Source: Duganella sp. Root336D2 (GTDB taxonomy: Bacteria; Pseudomonadota; Gammaproteobacteria; Burkholderiales; Burkholderiaceae_D). Taken from it: 64,000 bases of DNA. The position numbers and the translations under genes were made by a program. Each line of letters begins with the position of its first letter. Position 1 is the stretch's first letter. The stretch covers positions 200,978 to 264,977 of the forward strand of contig NZ_LMDB01000038.1 of the NCBI RefSeq assembly GCF_001425005.1, written 5' to 3'. The notes under the pieces are model-generated. The model did not search any database and was not told the origin of the DNA. It saw only the letters and a list, made by a program, of their open reading frames with translations. Shown here one piece after another: positions 1 through 7,526 of the stretch.

Positions 1-54
1 CCGCTCGGCCCGCCGATCCTGCCGCCGCGATGGCCTGCCATGTCGCTGCATTGA
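1..54 (+). CDS. Possible 3' end of an upstream gene (partial)
   Basis: The first 54 bases are open in frame 1 and end in TGA at 52-54. They would encode 17 residues, PLGPPILPPRWPAMSLH, the tail of a gene that starts outside the window. The only support is the clean rho-independent terminator that begins nine bases after the stop. Too little is visible to name a product. Confidence 0.3.
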   Translation, partial: PLGPPILPPRWPAMSLH

Positions 55-62
55 TTTCGCAC

Positions 63-92
63 AAGCCCGCCCGTCAAGCGGGCTTTGTTTTT
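63..92 (+). terminator. Rho-independent terminator
   Basis: A perfect 8-bp stem (AAGCCCGC at 63-70 with GCGGGCTT at 78-85) is followed by TGTTTTT. It separates an upstream gene from the histidine kinase that starts at 154. Confidence 0.8.
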
Positions 93-153
93 CACTGGCT
101 AGCGTAGGCGCCTCCTGCTATATTTCCCAGACGCATCTAACCTTGGGAATAAG

Positions 154-2115
154 ATGGAAAGCCGTCTGCGCCGCCTGGAGGCCGTCCAGGAAATCCTGCT
201 GGAAATTGGCAAGCTGTCCAATAGTTGCACGGACATCACGGTCTTCCTGCAATCCGTGCACGCGGCGCTGGGCCGCATCATGTACGCCTCGAATTTCTAT
301 GTGGCCCTGAGCGACCGCGATGCGCCCGGCAATGCCGTGCGTTTCGTCTACTTTGTCGACGAAGTGGACGACCATCCCTACAAGGACCAGCTGGTACAGT
401 TGGCCACGCCCGACCAGTCGCCCACCGCCTGGGTGATCCTCAACAAGCAGCGCCTGGTGATGACGGGCGACGAACATCGCGCCCGCGAAGAGGACGAGGT
501 ATTCGGCGTCGGTACCATTGCCGAACATTGGGTCGGCTGTCCTCTGCTGGACCAGGGCCATGACGTGATCGGCGCCATGGTGATCCAGAGCTACGACAAA
601 GAACATACCTACAGCGAAGAAGACCAGGCCCTGTTCGCGCAGATTGCCAACCACGTGTCGAGCGCCCTGCAAGGCTTGCAAAGCATGGACCGGCTGGAGC
701 GCGCCGTCCGTGAGCGCACGCTGGAGCTGGAGCGCGAAGTGGCCGAGCGCAGCAAGGCCGAACGCTTGCAGCGCGCACTGTATGAAATTGCCAGCCTGTC
801 CGCCTCCGCCTCCGCTGAATCGGATGCCGGCGTGCTGTATGCCCGCCTGCACGACATCGTCGGCAGCCTGATCACCGCCCGCAATTTCCTGATCGCGCTG
901 TACCACCCCAAGCGCGACGAAATCTCGATCCCTTATTTCGTCGACGAGAAAGACCTGGAAGCGCCGCTCAAGCGTTTCGAATACGGCGTCGGCATGAGTT
1001 CTTTCGTGCTGAAGAAGCGCCAACCGATGCTGCTGGACGGGGCCGCGTTCGCTGCCTTGATGGCCGGCGGCGAAATCAATGAACCGCTCGGCAACCAGGG
1101 CATCGCCAGCTGGATGGGCTGTCCCATGATGGTGGGCGAACAGGCGCTGGGCGTGATCATCGTGCAAAGCTACGATGCGTCGGTGCTCTACTCGCAGGCC
1201 GAACTGGACATCCTGGCTTATGTTGCCAACCATACCGCGGCGGCCATCGCACGTACCCGCTCCGACCTTGCGATCCGCCGCGCCAAGGCCGAACTGGAAG
1301 AGCAGAACACCGCGCTGGCCAGCGCCCTGACGCAATTGCAGACCGCGCAATCGGAGCTGGTGCGGCAAGAGAAGCTCGCCTCGCTGGGCCGCCTGGTGGC
1401 CGGCGTCGCGCACGAGATCAACACCCCGCTTGGCATCTGCGTCACGGCCACCAGCCATCTGGTGGAAGAGCTGCGCCTGTGCCGCCTGGACCTGGCCGAA
1501 GGGACGCTTGACGAAGACGGCTTGAGCCAGTTCTTCGACACGGTCGACCAGTCGCTCAAGATCATGACCACCAATACCCAGCGCGCCGCAGCCTTGGTGC
1601 GCAGCTTCAAGCAGGTGGCGGTGGACCAGTCCTCCGACAATATCCGCCACTTCAACCTGCGCAAATACCTGGACGAAGTGCTGCTGTCGCTGCAGCCCAA
1701 GCTGAAAGGCAAGCCGATCGCCGTCAACGTCGACTGCCCGCCGGATATCCACTGCGAAAGCTTCCCCGGCGCCGTATCGCAGATCGTCACCAATATGGTG
1801 GTGAACTCGCTGGTGCACGGGTTTGAAGAGGGGCAAAAAGGCACCATCCGCATCACCGGCAAGCTCGATGGCGACCACGTGCTGTTCGACTACAGCGATG
1901 ACGGTGTTGGCATGGATTCCACCACGCTGCAGCAATTGTTCGATCCTTTCTTCACCACCAAGCGCGGCTCCGGCGGCAGCGGCCTGGGCGCGCACATCCT
2001 GTACAACCTGGTGACCGGCCCGCTGGGTGGCACGGTGAAGGTGGTCAGCTCGCCCGGCATGGGCTTGCACTACCACCTGCGCTTCCCGCGCGACCAGCGC
2101 AAGCAGTCCGCATGA
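154..2115 (+). CDS. Soluble GAF-GAF sensor histidine kinase
   Basis: A 653-residue cytoplasmic sensor kinase; no signal peptide or membrane segment is seen. Two GAF-like sensory domains lie at about residues 20-170 and 215-370, joined by a charged helical linker. A second coiled linker leads to the dimerisation/phosphoacceptor segment (SLGRLVAGVAHEINTPLG, His near residue 422). The HATPase domain follows, with DDGVGMD and the GSGLGAH lid motif near the C-terminus. The H-box belongs to the HisKA class in which His is followed by E-I-N-T-P. No response regulator is adjacent, so the partner is unknown. The start is ATG preceded by GGGAATAAG. The TGA overlaps an ATGA at 2112, the start of a short ORF I do not believe. 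Confidence 0.9.
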   Translation: MESRLRRLEAVQEILLEIGKLSNSCTDITVFLQSVHAALGRIMYASNFYVALSDRDAPGNAVRFVYFVDEVDDHPYKDQLVQLATPDQSPTAWVILNKQRLVMTGDEHRAREEDEVFGVGTIAEHWVGCPLLDQGHDVIGAMVIQSYDKEHTYSEEDQALFAQIANHVSSALQGLQSMDRLERAVRERTLELEREVAERSKAERLQRALYEIASLSASASAESDAGVLYARLHDIVGSLITARNFLIALYHPKRDEISIPYFVDEKDLEAPLKRFEYGVGMSSFVLKKRQPMLLDGAAFAALMAGGEINEPLGNQGIASWMGCPMMVGEQALGVIIVQSYDASVLYSQAELDILAYVANHTAAAIARTRSDLAIRRAKAELEEQNTALASALTQLQTAQSELVRQEKLASLGRLVAGVAHEINTPLGICVTATSHLVEELRLCRLDLAEGTLDEDGLSQFFDTVDQSLKIMTTNTQRAAALVRSFKQVAVDQSSDNIRHFNLRKYLDEVLLSLQPKLKGKPIAVNVDCPPDIHCESFPGAVSQIVTNMVVNSLVHGFEEGQKGTIRITGKLDGDHVLFDYSDDGVGMDSTTLQQLFDPFFTTKRGSGGSGLGAHILYNLVTGPLGGTVKVVSSPGMGLHYHLRFPRDQRKQSA

Positions 2116-2130
2116 CCCTCGCTCCGAACG

Positions 2131-2329
2131 TTGGCCGGCTTGATGCTGGCTTTGGCCTTTTTCACGCCGGCGTCCGGCGCCGAGGGCTGCGCGACAGGCC
2201 CACGCACGCGAAGTGACAGGCCTGGCATTCGAATTTGTCGCAGGGCCTGGCACCGACGGAGATGGTTCCTTCCTGCTGGATTACGAAATTATCAGTGTTG
2301 AGAATTCGAAGAAATGCATTTTCAATTGA
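2131..2329 (+). pseudogene. Small secreted protein, apparently frameshifted
   Basis: Two frames read like one broken gene. In frame 1 from 2131 (TTG, or ATG at 2143) there is a signal-peptide-like stretch, LAGLMLALAFFTPASGAEG. In frame 2 from about 2207 there is protein-like sequence, REVTGLAFEFVAGPGTDGDG and then SFLLDYEIISVENSKKCIFN, ending in TGA at 2327-2329. The shift must lie at about 2175-2207. The end overlaps the start of the next secreted protein by 16 bases, as expected of a translationally coupled first gene. This may be a pseudogene, a sequencing error or programmed frameshifting; the sequence alone cannot decide. Confidence 0.45.
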
Positions 2330-3414
2330 TCAAACTAACCACCGTCCTGCTGGCGGCGAACCTGGGCTGCGCCGCGCAAGCCGCGCCTTTTTCCGACCAG
2401 CCGCGCAGCTATGTCTTCACAGGAGATGGCGGAAAATCGGCTACAGCGCACTTTCCCTGGATCGCAGGCGGCCCGCCGGGTGCGGCGGAACACATCAACA
2501 GCTACCTGCACGACGCTTACTTGCAGACGCTGCCGGCTAGCGATCCGAAGGAAACCAGGATCAAGGTCCTGGACGGCATGACAATGATCGAATCGCAGGG
2601 CGTCAAGGCGATGAACGGGGGTCGCATGGTGCGCGTCAGCATTGAAGAGGAAGGCTGCGGGGCTTATTGCAGCAGCGGCATCAGCGATTTCGACTTTGAC
2701 GCAGCGAGCGGCCGCCCGGTTGGCGCGTTGGATCTGACCGCTCCGGACGCCAAGGCCAGGCTGCACCTCAAAGCGCACAAGGCCCACGTCGCGGAAATCG
2801 AAAAATTCCTGGCAGCGCTGAAGCGAGACCTGCGCAAGAGCGGTCCCGACAAGGCACGCCTCCAGGAGCAGATCGAGTTATACGAAATGTGCCTGTCCGG
2901 GCGCGAGGATGCAGCCAGGGACTACAGCTACCTCCTCGTCGCCGAGAACAGCCTGGTGGTATCGTTTGGGGAATGCGGCAGCCACGCCTCGCGCGCGCTC
3001 GATGAGCTTGGCGGATTTTCATACAGCGTGAAAGGCGAGGCCATGCGTCCTTACCTGAGCTCCTACGGTCGCCGCCTGCTGCTTGGCGATGCGCAGGCCG
3101 AAGCGCCCTCAATCAACAAGTCAGGACAGCTATTCAAGGGAACTATCAACGGCAGGCTGCCGGTAACGCTGTTCCTTGGCCCCAGCGGCCGCCTGGGTGA
3201 AAAGCCGTTTGATAGCGCGCATTATTATTACGATAAATTCCGCCAGCAGATCGCCCTGGTAATGCAGCGCGAAGGCGACGCGTTTGTGCTGACGGAGAAC
3301 GACAAGAATGGCAAGCCAACCGCCGTGATGACGCTGAAACTATCGGGTGCAAAGCTTTCAGGCGAATGGCGTTCCGGCGCCAAACGCATGCCGGTGGACC
3401 TTACGGCTTATTGA
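2314..3414 (+). CDS. Secreted protein of unknown function
   Basis: A 366-residue protein with an N-terminal signal peptide (MHFQLIKLTTVLLAANLGCAAQA, likely cut before APFSD), so probably periplasmic or secreted. I recognise no catalytic motif. Residues about 50-250 are mixed alpha/beta and charged, with several Cys (CGAYCSSG, MCLSG, GECGSH) that could form disulfides after export. The C-terminal about 100 residues resemble a lipocalin- or META-like strand-rich region (FKGTINGRLPVTLFL, then TAVMTLKLSGAKLSGEWRSG). The next gene starts two bases after this stop and ends with a similarly built exported protein, so they are probably made together. Function not assigned. Confidence 0.7.
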   Translation: MHFQLIKLTTVLLAANLGCAAQAAPFSDQPRSYVFTGDGGKSATAHFPWIAGGPPGAAEHINSYLHDAYLQTLPASDPKETRIKVLDGMTMIESQGVKAMNGGRMVRVSIEEEGCGAYCSSGISDFDFDAASGRPVGALDLTAPDAKARLHLKAHKAHVAEIEKFLAALKRDLRKSGPDKARLQEQIELYEMCLSGREDAARDYSYLLVAENSLVVSFGECGSHASRALDELGGFSYSVKGEAMRPYLSSYGRRLLLGDAQAEAPSINKSGQLFKGTINGRLPVTLFLGPSGRLGEKPFDSAHYYYDKFRQQIALVMQREGDAFVLTENDKNGKPTAVMTLKLSGAKLSGEWRSGAKRMPVDLTAY

Positions 3415-3416
3415 CC

Positions 3417-4460
3417 ATGAAGATTGCGATCTGCCTGCTCGCCTCACTTGTTCCGGCTTGCGCCCATGCGGAAATGCATGGCGTATGGGAAGGCACCATT
3501 GGCCGCAGCAAGGTTGTCGCCTGCCTGCCCGAATATGGCGCCGGCGGCACCTACTACTACCGGCGCCACCTCACCCCGATTCCTCTTGCGAAAACAGTAG
3601 AAGGTGAATGGGACGAGTATGCCGATGGGAAGAATCCCGGACACTGGCAGTTGAAACAGGCCGGCGACGATGCACTGACGGGCACGTGGAGCAAGCGCGG
3701 CTCGCCGGGCCTGGCAATTCGCCTTGCCCGGCCTGCAGGCGCTGACCATTCCTGCGCTGGCGATGCGTTCAACGCGCCGCTGGAAAAGGACGTTGAAGTA
3801 AGCCGGGGGGAAGGATATTTTGGCGACCAGCGCTATGAAACGCTGTACGCCAGCGGCCCCTCCGCGGACCTTGGCACGTTCGAGGTGGTGCAATTGCGGG
3901 AGAAAACTCCGGCGGCAAACGCGATCAACCTGGCGCTGCGAGCAGGCTTCGCGGACGACAGGCAGAGTTTTTACGATTGCCGGCGTAACCTGCTGGAGAT
4001 CACAGGTAATTTCGGCGGCAGTGCAGATGATCCGATGCAGTCGCTCAGCCAGGAGATCGTATTCTGGAACCGGCAGCTGTTGTCGGTCAGGACAAATGCG
4101 GTTGAGGAGTGCGGTGGGCGCTTTCCTGGCGCCAGGACTTCTTACAGGACATGGGACGTGGCAACAGGCCGCGAACTTGATCTGGACTACTGGTTCGGGA
4201 AGATCGGGGAAGAGGGACTGCCAGCGCCTGCCAAGCGCCTGGTGTTGGCGCGGGCCGAGGGGAACAAGGGTCCGGAGCCGATATGTACCGAACAACTTGA
4301 CACAAACCGCTACTACCAGGTTGCCGCAACCGACAAAGGGCTGCTGCTCTATACCAATTTCATCTCCGTTTCAAGGAACTGCGACGAAGAAATCCTGGTG
4401 CCCTACGGCGAGATATTGAAGTTCCTGACGCCCGAAGCCAGGGCGGCCCTGGGTAAATAA
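3417..4460 (+). CDS. Secreted protein of unknown function, coupled to its upstream neighbour
   Basis: A 347-residue exported protein. I place the start at ATG 3417 because it gives a clean signal peptide (MKIAICLLASLVPACAHAE), whereas the upstream extension is hydrophilic. It lies two bases after the preceding stop, so translation is probably coupled. Residues 20-110 form a small unit that starts HGVWEGTIGRSKVVACL and contains YYYRRHL and LTGTWSKRG, the kind of strand pattern seen in small beta-barrel binding domains. The remainder contains several Cys and no recognisable active site. Both proteins of the pair carry a 'GTIxG..' barrel-like segment, suggesting related modules. Function unknown. 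Confidence 0.7.
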   Translation: MKIAICLLASLVPACAHAEMHGVWEGTIGRSKVVACLPEYGAGGTYYYRRHLTPIPLAKTVEGEWDEYADGKNPGHWQLKQAGDDALTGTWSKRGSPGLAIRLARPAGADHSCAGDAFNAPLEKDVEVSRGEGYFGDQRYETLYASGPSADLGTFEVVQLREKTPAANAINLALRAGFADDRQSFYDCRRNLLEITGNFGGSADDPMQSLSQEIVFWNRQLLSVRTNAVEECGGRFPGARTSYRTWDVATGRELDLDYWFGKIGEEGLPAPAKRLVLARAEGNKGPEPICTEQLDTNRYYQVAATDKGLLLYTNFISVSRNCDEEILVPYGEILKFLTPEARAALGK

Positions 4461-4465
4461 GCGGC

Positions 4466-5995
4466 TTAGTCAGGGAATCGCTCGTTGATCGCGAGCGCCT
4501 TGTCGATGTTCTGCACCATCAGTTCCACGTATTTCGGGTCGAGGTGGCTGCCCGCCACCTCGCGCATGTGCTCCACCACTTTCTCGACCGGCCAGGCATC
4601 CTTGTAGCAGCGCTTGTGCATCAGGGCGTCGAACACGTCTGACACGGCCACGATACGGGCGTATTCGTGGATGTCGTAGCCTTTCAGCCCTTGCGGATAG
4701 CCGCTGCCGTCGAACTTCTCGTGGTGCTGGTGGGCGATCACGGCAGCCGCTTTCAGGATTGGGCGCTGCGAGCCGTCGAGGATTGACATGCCGACCGACG
4801 GGTGCTGCTTCATGATCTCCCATTCGGCCGCATCGAGCTTGCCAGGTTTCAGCAGCACCGAATCCGGGGTGGCGATCTTGCCAATGTCGTGCATCGGCGC
4901 CGCGTGCTTGAGTACCGCGGTTTCTTCTTCCGGCATGCCGGCCGCGGTGGCCAGCAGGTGGCAGAATTCGGCCATGCGGCGCACGTGGTTGCCCGCTTCG
5001 TTGGAGCGCGATTCGACCACATCGCCCAGGCGCATGATCAGCTCGGCCTGGGTATCGGTGATTTCCTGCGTCAGCAGGATATTGTCGAAGGCGATGGCGA
5101 CGCCGCTGCAGAAAATCTCCAGCAGCTTCTGGTCGATCTCGGAAATCTCCTCCACGCCTTTCAGCACCAGCAGCGAAGCCTTGCCGCTGTTGTTGGGGAA
5201 GTAGCCGACGAAGGTGTCGCCGGTCATGCGCGAAATGCGGTTGCGTTCAGCGTCCTTGAGCTGGGCCAGCAACTGCGGCGTCAGCAGGCTGTCTTCGTCC
5301 TGGCCGATCTGGGCCAGCACTTCGTAATCGGTCTCGCCGCTGACGGCGCTGGCCCCGCGCAGGCGCACCAGCATGCTTTGCTCCAGGCGCAGCAGGGCGA
5401 CCACCTGCTGCAGCAGGCCGTTGGCGAAGTCCTTCAGGTTGCGCGCCTGGAAGATGTGGGCCGAGGCGGCGATTACGCGCTCCAGGCCTTCGCGGTAGTG
5501 CATCTGCTGCCGGCGCGCTTCTTCCACCTTCATGATGTCGCGGTAGGCGCGCAGGGCGGCGAAAGTGGTGGTGAACAGCTTGGTGCGATCGAGCTCGGTC
5601 TTTTCCTTGTAATCGTTGATGTCGTAATTGACGATCACGCGTTCTTCCGGCGCCTGCCCCGGCTGGCCGGTGCGCAGCACGATGCGGGTGAACTGGTTGT
5701 CGAGGTCTTCGCGCATCCAGCGCGCCACTTCCAGGCCGGAGTCCTCGCGCTCCATCACCACATCGAGGAAGACCAGGGCGATGTCTTTTTCTTTGGCCAG
5801 CACTTCTTTCGCTTCGGCGCCGCTGTAAGCGTGCAGGAATGTCAGGCCGCGGCCTTCCAGGCGAAACCGGCTCAGGGTGAGCTTGGTGATGTCGTGGATG
5901 TCGGGTTCGTCATCAACCAGCAGGATTCGCCACGGCGTGAGTTTAGGCGTAGCAGAAGACAAGAAAGACATATTGGCAAATTCCAAATGTGACAT
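4466..5995 (-). CDS. Response regulator with HD-GYP c-di-GMP phosphodiesterase output
   Basis: A 509-residue REC-DUF3369-HD-GYP protein. The receiver domain has the acidic pair (LLVDDEPD), the phosphoacceptor Asp in FLDVV and a late Lys (DYKEKTE). The middle about 170 residues are the DUF3369/GAF-like linker. The HD-GYP domain keeps its signature residues: His in GNHVRRM, the HD pair in MHDIGKIATPD, and HHEKFDGSGYPQGL. It should hydrolyse cyclic di-GMP when phosphorylated. ATG at 5995 is chosen because CAGGA lies just upstream; a TTG at 6016 and an ATG at 5971 are alternatives. A hairpin sits directly 5' of the ribosome-binding site. No cognate kinase is adjacent, but the orphan GAF kinase at 154 is close. 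Confidence 0.92.
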   Translation of the reverse strand: MSHLEFANMSFLSSATPKLTPWRILLVDDEPDIHDITKLTLSRFRLEGRGLTFLHAYSGAEAKEVLAKEKDIALVFLDVVMEREDSGLEVARWMREDLDNQFTRIVLRTGQPGQAPEERVIVNYDINDYKEKTELDRTKLFTTTFAALRAYRDIMKVEEARRQQMHYREGLERVIAASAHIFQARNLKDFANGLLQQVVALLRLEQSMLVRLRGASAVSGETDYEVLAQIGQDEDSLLTPQLLAQLKDAERNRISRMTGDTFVGYFPNNSGKASLLVLKGVEEISEIDQKLLEIFCSGVAIAFDNILLTQEITDTQAELIMRLGDVVESRSNEAGNHVRRMAEFCHLLATAAGMPEEETAVLKHAAPMHDIGKIATPDSVLLKPGKLDAAEWEIMKQHPSVGMSILDGSQRPILKAAAVIAHQHHEKFDGSGYPQGLKGYDIHEYARIVAVSDVFDALMHKRCYKDAWPVEKVVEHMREVAGSHLDPKYVELMVQNIDKALAINERFPD

Positions 5996-6008
5996 ACAGT
6001 CCTGGGTG

Positions 6009-6031
6009 ATGCGCAATTTTTAGGCGCATCA
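6009..6031 (-). promoter_or_regulatory. Leader hairpin in front of the HD-GYP gene
   Basis: A perfect 7-bp inverted repeat (GATGCGC and GCGCATC around a 9-base A/T-rich loop) lies immediately upstream of the AGGA ribosome-binding site of the HD-GYP gene. It could affect translation initiation or be incidental. Confidence 0.3.
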
Positions 6032-6083
6032 AAATGATTGTAGTCCTACCCATTGTTATTAACAACAAGCAATACTGGATGAG

Positions 6084-6848
6084 CTAGATCTTTACAACAT
6101 CGGCTGCTTCGCCGTAACGCTTTTGGCAGCGTTCGCACCAGAAAGTACGGCGCTGGGTGAGCCCGAGATGGGCCCGCTGCAATGGGATATTACATCTGGG
6201 ACAGTCACGCCGGTTGTGTACCTGCCAATGTTTTTTAAGCTCAAACGCCTGCTTCCAGGTTTTGAACTCAAAACTGTATTGGCGCGCCTGCTTCACCAAT
6301 TCACGCAATTTTCCTGGGGGTAAGTTAATTACTGTAGAGAGAGGATGAATGCGCAATCGGAACAATACTTCGTTTTTAATAATATTGCCAACGCCAGCAA
6401 AGATACTCTGGTCGAGCAAAACATCGCACACCAATCGCTCGGGATCTTCGCGCAATTTTTTCAGCGCCAGGCGCGGACTCCATTGCTCGGACATGACGTC
6501 GCCGCGCCAGTCATAAGCCTGCTCCAGTTCACCTTCGACCAGCTTGATTGAACAGGTGTAGAAGTTGAGTTCGCCGCCTTCTTCAAATTGCAGCGACAGC
6601 CGCGGATCGGCGCCTTCCTTTCGCTCGTCGATACGGTAGCTGCCGAACATCAGGAAGTGGATACGCAGCGCGAACAGCGGCAGCTCGATCAGGAAGTGCT
6701 TGCCCCAGCTGCGCAGCGACAGGATAGGCTGGCCGGGCAGTTCCTCGAACGGGATGAGTTTGCTGTTGCCGCTGGCGGCGGAAATCGTGCGGCCTTCAAA
6801 CGCGCGCACTTGTTCAGTGAGGATGACGATCGATGGGCCTTCGGGCAT
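6084..6848 (-). CDS. nei: Endonuclease VIII-type DNA glycosylase/AP lyase (Fpg/Nei family)
   Basis: A 254-residue base-excision repair enzyme that removes oxidised bases and nicks the abasic site. The start MPEGPS supplies the catalytic Pro2 (after Met removal) and Glu3, in the Nei rather than the Fpg (PELPE) form. The conserved Lys of this superfamily appears in SWGKHFLIE. The helix-two-turn-helix segment contains QSIFAGVGNIIKNEVLF, including the conserved Asn. The C-terminus carries a zinc finger with paired cysteines, CPRC and CERC, around a beta hairpin with RTFWC. AGGAGG seven bases upstream fixes the ATG at 6848. It is divergent from the GNAT gene that starts at 6930. Confidence 0.9.
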   Translation of the reverse strand: MPEGPSIVILTEQVRAFEGRTISAASGNSKLIPFEELPGQPILSLRSWGKHFLIELPLFALRIHFLMFGSYRIDERKEGADPRLSLQFEEGGELNFYTCSIKLVEGELEQAYDWRGDVMSEQWSPRLALKKLREDPERLVCDVLLDQSIFAGVGNIIKNEVLFRLRIHPLSTVINLPPGKLRELVKQARQYSFEFKTWKQAFELKKHWQVHNRRDCPRCNIPLQRAHLGLTQRRTFWCERCQKRYGEAADVVKI

Positions 6849-6929
6849 GGCAAGCCTCCTTTGGCCCCAGTCTCCCGCCGTGAGGCAAGCCGCGCCGTGC
6901 GCCCACGCACAGTTGCTATACTCGTCTGC

Positions 6930-7418
6930 ATGCTCATACGACACAGCACCGAACAAGACTGGCCCATCCTCAAAGCGCTGCGCCTTGCCGCGCTGCTCGA
7001 TTCGCCCACTGCCTTTGGCGTGACGCACGCCAGCGCCGCCGCCAACCCTGAACAGCAATGGCGCGACCGTGCCGCTGCGCGCGGTCCGGCAACTTACCTG
7101 CTCGCCTTCAGCGGCGACACCCCGATCGGCATGGTCGGCGGCGTCGTCAGCGCCGCGCAGGAATTCAACCTGATTGCCATGTGGGTCAAGCCGGAACAGC
7201 GCGGCAGCGGCGCGGCGGCGGCGCTGGTGGACGCCATGAAGGCGCACGCGCAAGCCGCGGGCCACGAGCGTGTGGTGCTGGACGTGTCGCCGCTCAACGA
7301 GCGCGCCGCAGCGTTCTACCTGAAACGCGGCTTCCGCTTCCTGCCGCACTGGGAGGCGCTGGAAAGCCATCCGCACATCAGCGTGCAGAAAATGGCATGG
7401 CAGGCAAACGAAAGCTGA
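6930..7418 (+). CDS. GNAT family N-acetyltransferase
   Basis: A 162-residue single-domain GNAT protein that would transfer an acetyl group from acetyl-CoA to an amine; the substrate is unknown. Motif A is visible as NLIAMWVKPEQRGSGAAAAL, the Q/RxxGxG/A acetyl-CoA loop. It is followed by NERAAAFYLKRGF, the usual C-terminal beta-alpha element. The start MLIRHSTEQDW is the normal beginning of the fold. No Shine-Dalgarno sequence is seen, and TATACT lies only seven bases before the ATG, so the message may be leaderless. It is divergent from the nei-like gene and unrelated to it in function. Confidence 0.82.
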   Translation: MLIRHSTEQDWPILKALRLAALLDSPTAFGVTHASAAANPEQQWRDRAAARGPATYLLAFSGDTPIGMVGGVVSAAQEFNLIAMWVKPEQRGSGAAAALVDAMKAHAQAAGHERVVLDVSPLNERAAAFYLKRGFRFLPHWEALESHPHISVQKMAWQANES

Positions 7419-7454
7419 TCCCCTGAACGCTTTCGTTTGCGGCGCGCATTTGGA

Positions 7455-7488
7455 TAGTCACAATGTTGTCATTTTCGCTTTCTAGAAT
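7455..7488 (+). promoter_or_regulatory. Candidate Pho box and -10 element for the PhoX-like phosphatase
   Basis: Two heptamers, TAGTCAC (7455-7461) and TTGTCAT (7466-7472), are separated by four bases. This is the 7-4-7 layout of a PhoB box (CTGTCAT-N4-CTGTCAY). Ten bases further on is TAGAAT (7483-7488), the usual distance to a PhoB-dependent -10. The start would be near 7495, about 30 bases before the ATG. The match to consensus is partial, but its position in front of a phosphatase makes it credible. Confidence 0.5.
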
Positions 7489-7526
7489 AGCGGGCAGTTT
7501 CAACTACCCCACTTTTGGAAAGCGTC

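Noticed and set aside
2112..2216. 34-codon ORF starting in the ATGA at the histidine kinase stop
   Set aside because: Basic, unpatterned product (ending RDRPTHAK) and no ribosome-binding site; the other two frames of the same stretch look like protein instead.
118..2253. Long antisense open frame (over 700 codons) opposite the GAF histidine kinase
   Set aside because: High-GC third positions on one strand leave antisense frames open; its translation is low-complexity His/Gln/Ala-rich with no family pattern, while the sense frame has complete kinase motifs. Similar mirror frames opposite the PhoX-like, M28, amidohydrolase, M1 peptidase and TPR genes were rejected for the same reason.
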